DNA from: Dactylococcopsis salina PCC 8305
Lineage (GTDB): Bacteria > Cyanobacteriota > Cyanobacteriia > Cyanobacteriales > Rubidibacteraceae
Length of the DNA: 64,000 nt
Assembly (NCBI RefSeq): GCF_000317615.1
Contig: NC_019780.1
Location: 1,054,001-1,118,000 of the forward strand
Reading direction: 5' to 3'
The notes beneath the pieces were generated by a model, which was not told the DNA's origin, searched no databases, and worked only from the letters and a program-made list of their open reading frames with translations. A program made the position numbers and the translations under genes. Positions 61,820 through 64,000 of the stretch are shown here, one piece after another (positions within the stretch are counted from its first letter, which is position 1; each line of letters opens with the position of its first letter).

Positions 61820-64000
61820 ATGGCTTTTGCTTCAGTTATTCGCACGATCGCCCGATCGAGGCTAACTCAAGAACTCTTACAGACTTTAGAACAAAATCAG
61901 ACTCTCAAACTAACTGGAATCCCCCGTCTCCCCAAAGGACTCATCGCCTCAGCATTTAGCCAACCGTCACAACATCTTTTTGTGATCTGTGCAACTTTAG
62001 AGGAGGCGGGACGATGGGCGACCCAATTACAAACCATGAACTGGAAGACGGTACAATTTTACCCCACTTCGGAGGCGACTCCCTACGAAGGGTTTAACCC
62101 AGAATCGGAGATGATCTGGGGACAAATTCAAGTCTTATTAACTCTCATTGAAAACGCAGACAATCCCCTCGCGGTTGTCGCGACAGAAAAATCCCTACAA
62201 CCCCATCTTCCCCCGAAAGCGGTTTTTGAAAATTCCTGTCTCTCTTTCTCGAAAGGAATGACATTGGATAGTAAAACGATCGATCGCCGTCTGACTGAAT
62301 TAGGATATGAACGAGTCTCTCTCGTAGAAACAGAAGGACAATGGACTCGCAGAGGAGACTTAGTTGATATTTTTCCCGTCGCTTCCGAACTCCCGATCCG
62401 TTTAGAATGGTTTGGGGATGAGTTGGAACAGTTACGGGAATTTGATCCCGTAAGTCAACGTTCTCTCGATCAAATTGAAACCTTGACCTTAACTCCCACT
62501 AGCTATTCTCCCCTCATTGCGAAAGGAATTATTGAACAAGGAAATCTCGATCGCGTCAACGATCATCTTTCCCCAGAAGAACAAAGTGCGATCGAAGAAC
62601 AAAACTATCCCAACGGGATGAACCGCTTTTTAGGATTCGCCTACTCTCAACCTGCGTCTTTATTAGACTATCTTCCCGATCAGACTCTCATTGTCCTCGA
62701 TGAACCCGAACAATGTCACGCCCACAGCGATCGATGGTTGGAACACACCGAAGATCAATATCTGGAATATAATCCCCAACAAGACCTTCCTCGTCTTCAC
62801 ACTGACTTAAAAACTAGCTTAGAAAACGCCAAATCTTTCTATCAACTCCATCTTTCTGAAATCAGCGAAGAAAACGACAAAGGCGTTAATCTTGCGAGTC
62901 GTCCGCTTCCTGTAACCCCTCATCAGTTTGCCAAACTCGCCGAAATCATCCGAGGGAAACGAGAAATTTACAACGGAATGACCCTAAAAGATTACAATAC
63001 TTGGATTGTTTCCGCACAACCGTCTCGATCGGTCTCCCTACTCCAAGAACACGATTGTCCCGCCCAATTTGTTCCCAACCCCAAAGACTATCCTGCGATC
63101 GAAAAATCTCATCGTGATCATACAGCAGTTGCGGTTAAATACTCAGGATTAGGAGAACTCGAAGGGTTTATTCTCCCCACCTTCCGTATTGCCATTGTCA
63201 CCGATCGAGAATTTTTTGGACAGCACGTTTTAACCACACCCAGTTACATTCGCAAACGTCGCCGCGCCGCCTCTAAACAGGTTGATCTTAACAAACTGCG
63301 TCCCAACGATTATGTGGTTCATCGTCAACATGGTATCGGAAAATTTCTCAGACTGGAAAGTTGGGAAACCAGAGAATATCTCGTCGTTGAATACGCCGAT
63401 GGCTTACTGAGAGTTCCCGCCGATAGTTTAGACTCTCTCTCCCGTTACCGTCATCTGGGAGAAGGGAAACCCCAACTGAATCGGATGTCGGGGAAATCAT
63501 GGCAAAATACCAAAAATAAGGTTGAGAAAGCGGTTAAAAAAGTCGCTGTTGATTTATTGGACTTATACGCGAAACGATCGCAGCTTTCGGGTTATGCTTA
63601 TCCACAAGATACGGTTTGGCAGCAAGAGTTAGAAGACTCGTTTCCTTATCAAGCAACACCCGACCAATTAAAAGCGGTTCAAGATGTCAAACGAGACTTA
63701 GAAAGCGATCGACCAATGGATCGTCTGGTTTGTGGGGACGTGGGATTTGGCAAAACTGAAGTTGCTATCCGTGCCATTTTTAAGATTGTCATGTCGGGGA
63801 AACAAATCGCCTTTCTCGCACCGACAACCATTCTCACCCAACAACATTATCACACCCTCAAAGAACGTTTTGCCCCCTATCCCATCAACATTGGACTTCT
63901 GAATCGGTTTCGGACAAGTAACGAACGGAAAGACATTTTAAAACGTCTTGCGACAGGTGAATTAGATATCGTCGTCGGAACACATCAACTGCTAAATAAA
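61820..64000 (+). CDS. mfd: Transcription-repair coupling factor Mfd, 5' part (runs off window)
   Basis: 727 codons in the window, with no stop. The N-terminus ([20 protein letters not shown]) is followed by UvrB-like homology ([21 protein letters not shown], about 176), the CarD-like RNA polymerase interaction domain ([20 protein letters not shown], about 495), and the start of the helicase (Walker [14 protein letters not shown], about 640; [11 protein letters not shown]). Mfd removes stalled RNA polymerase and recruits UvrA. The start is ATG 61820; TTGACA at 61803 may be part of its promoter, directly after the repeat array. Confidence 0.94.
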   Translation, partial: MAFASVIRTIARSRLTQELLQTLEQNQTLKLTGIPRLPKGLIASAFSQPSQHLFVICATLEEAGRWATQLQTMNWKTVQFYPTSEATPYEGFNPESEMIWGQIQVLLTLIENADNPLAVVATEKSLQPHLPPKAVFENSCLSFSKGMTLDSKTIDRRLTELGYERVSLVETEGQWTRRGDLVDIFPVASELPIRLEWFGDELEQLREFDPVSQRSLDQIETLTLTPTSYSPLIAKGIIEQGNLDRVNDHLSPEEQSAIEEQNYPNGMNRFLGFAYSQPASLLDYLPDQTLIVLDEPEQCHAHSDRWLEHTEDQYLEYNPQQDLPRLHTDLKTSLENAKSFYQLHLSEISEENDKGVNLASRPLPVTPHQFAKLAEIIRGKREIYNGMTLKDYNTWIVSAQPSRSVSLLQEHDCPAQFVPNPKDYPAIEKSHRDHTAVAVKYSGLGELEGFILPTFRIAIVTDREFFGQHVLTTPSYIRKRRRAASKQVDLNKLRPNDYVVHRQHGIGKFLRLESWETREYLVVEYADGLLRVPADSLDSLSRYRHLGEGKPQLNRMSGKSWQNTKNKVEKAVKKVAVDLLDLYAKRSQLSGYAYPQDTVWQQELEDSFPYQATPDQLKAVQDVKRDLESDRPMDRLVCGDVGFGKTEVAIRAIFKIVMSGKQIAFLAPTTILTQQHYHTLKERFAPYPINIGLLNRFRTSNERKDILKRLATGELDIVVGTHQLLNK

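Overview
The window comes from a cyanobacterial chromosome. The evidence is psbH (photosystem II), a cyanobacterial CbiT, HNH, DUF1517 and CRP set, abundant HIP1 octamers (GCGATCGC), and many heptamer and palindromic repeats of the kind seen in cyanobacteria. The gene mix (several mechanosensitive channels, an SSS symporter, RTX exoproteins) would suit a saline unicellular lineage such as the Halothece/Dactylococcopsis group, but that placement is inference.

Layout. 1-6 kb: the 3' part of a giant secreted RTX/von Willebrand D/metalloprotease protein, open at the left window edge. 6-11 kb: small membrane proteins, a UbiH-type monooxygenase, then decayed DNA (FecCD permease pseudogene, HigB toxin remnant, scrambled GGDEF/EAL remnant) ending at cbiT. 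11-14.5 kb: a DppC-type permease and SppA. 14.9-19 kb: a second RTX exoprotein, in which two near-identical glycerophosphodiesterase domains sit inside a split phytase-like domain. 19-21.3 kb: a two-gene restriction-modification system. 21.5-26.2 kb: apt, cysE, an M16 peptidase, rlpA, purM and tRNA-Cys. 26.2-28 kb: an islet with a nucleotidyltransferase-fold protein and an orphan Phd-type antitoxin, bounded by a duplicated gene start. 28-31.7 kb: DUF4112, a GH38 glycosidase, tRNA-Thr and tRNA-Tyr. 31.7-41.6 kb: MscS/AI-2E pair, rnc, DUF2267, SSS symporter, patatin, and a second MscS coupled to an ATPase-like protein. 42-44.6 kb: hisZ-murG and an acylphosphatase whose start was removed by a TnpB element (44.6-46 kb). 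46.5-53.3 kb: mnmG, an aspartic-protease-like gene, rsmH, HNH, a DHH phosphoesterase and sixA. 53.3-57 kb: repeat clusters, DUF2442, a CorC/TlyC protein, tRNA-Ile(CAU) and signalling-gene fragments. 57-61.2 kb: CRP regulator, DUF1517, lipoprotein, psbH, YqaE and an NRAMP-like transporter. 61.2-64 kb: repeat arrays, then mfd running off the right edge.

The most distinctive feature is the density of small non-autonomous repeats. At least six families occur: a GTAGGTTGGGTG/CCCAACAC palindromic repeat; a 102-bp MITE-like element with ATACCATTTTGGA ends; a 190-216-bp element with GGGTTTGCTGAA ends; a 20-bp CCATGG-centred palindrome; G-run hairpins; and TnpB-like right-end sequences. They sit at gene 3' ends and pseudogene breakpoints. 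In places they have become coding sequence (the C-termini of RNase III and of the aspartic-protease-like protein) or have supplied stop codons.

No CRISPR array, rRNA operon, prophage or complete unknown defence operon was seen. The best candidates for new biology are the nested GDPD/phytase exoprotein, the ATPase-like/MscS couple, the restriction endonuclease of unrecognised family, and the repeat families.
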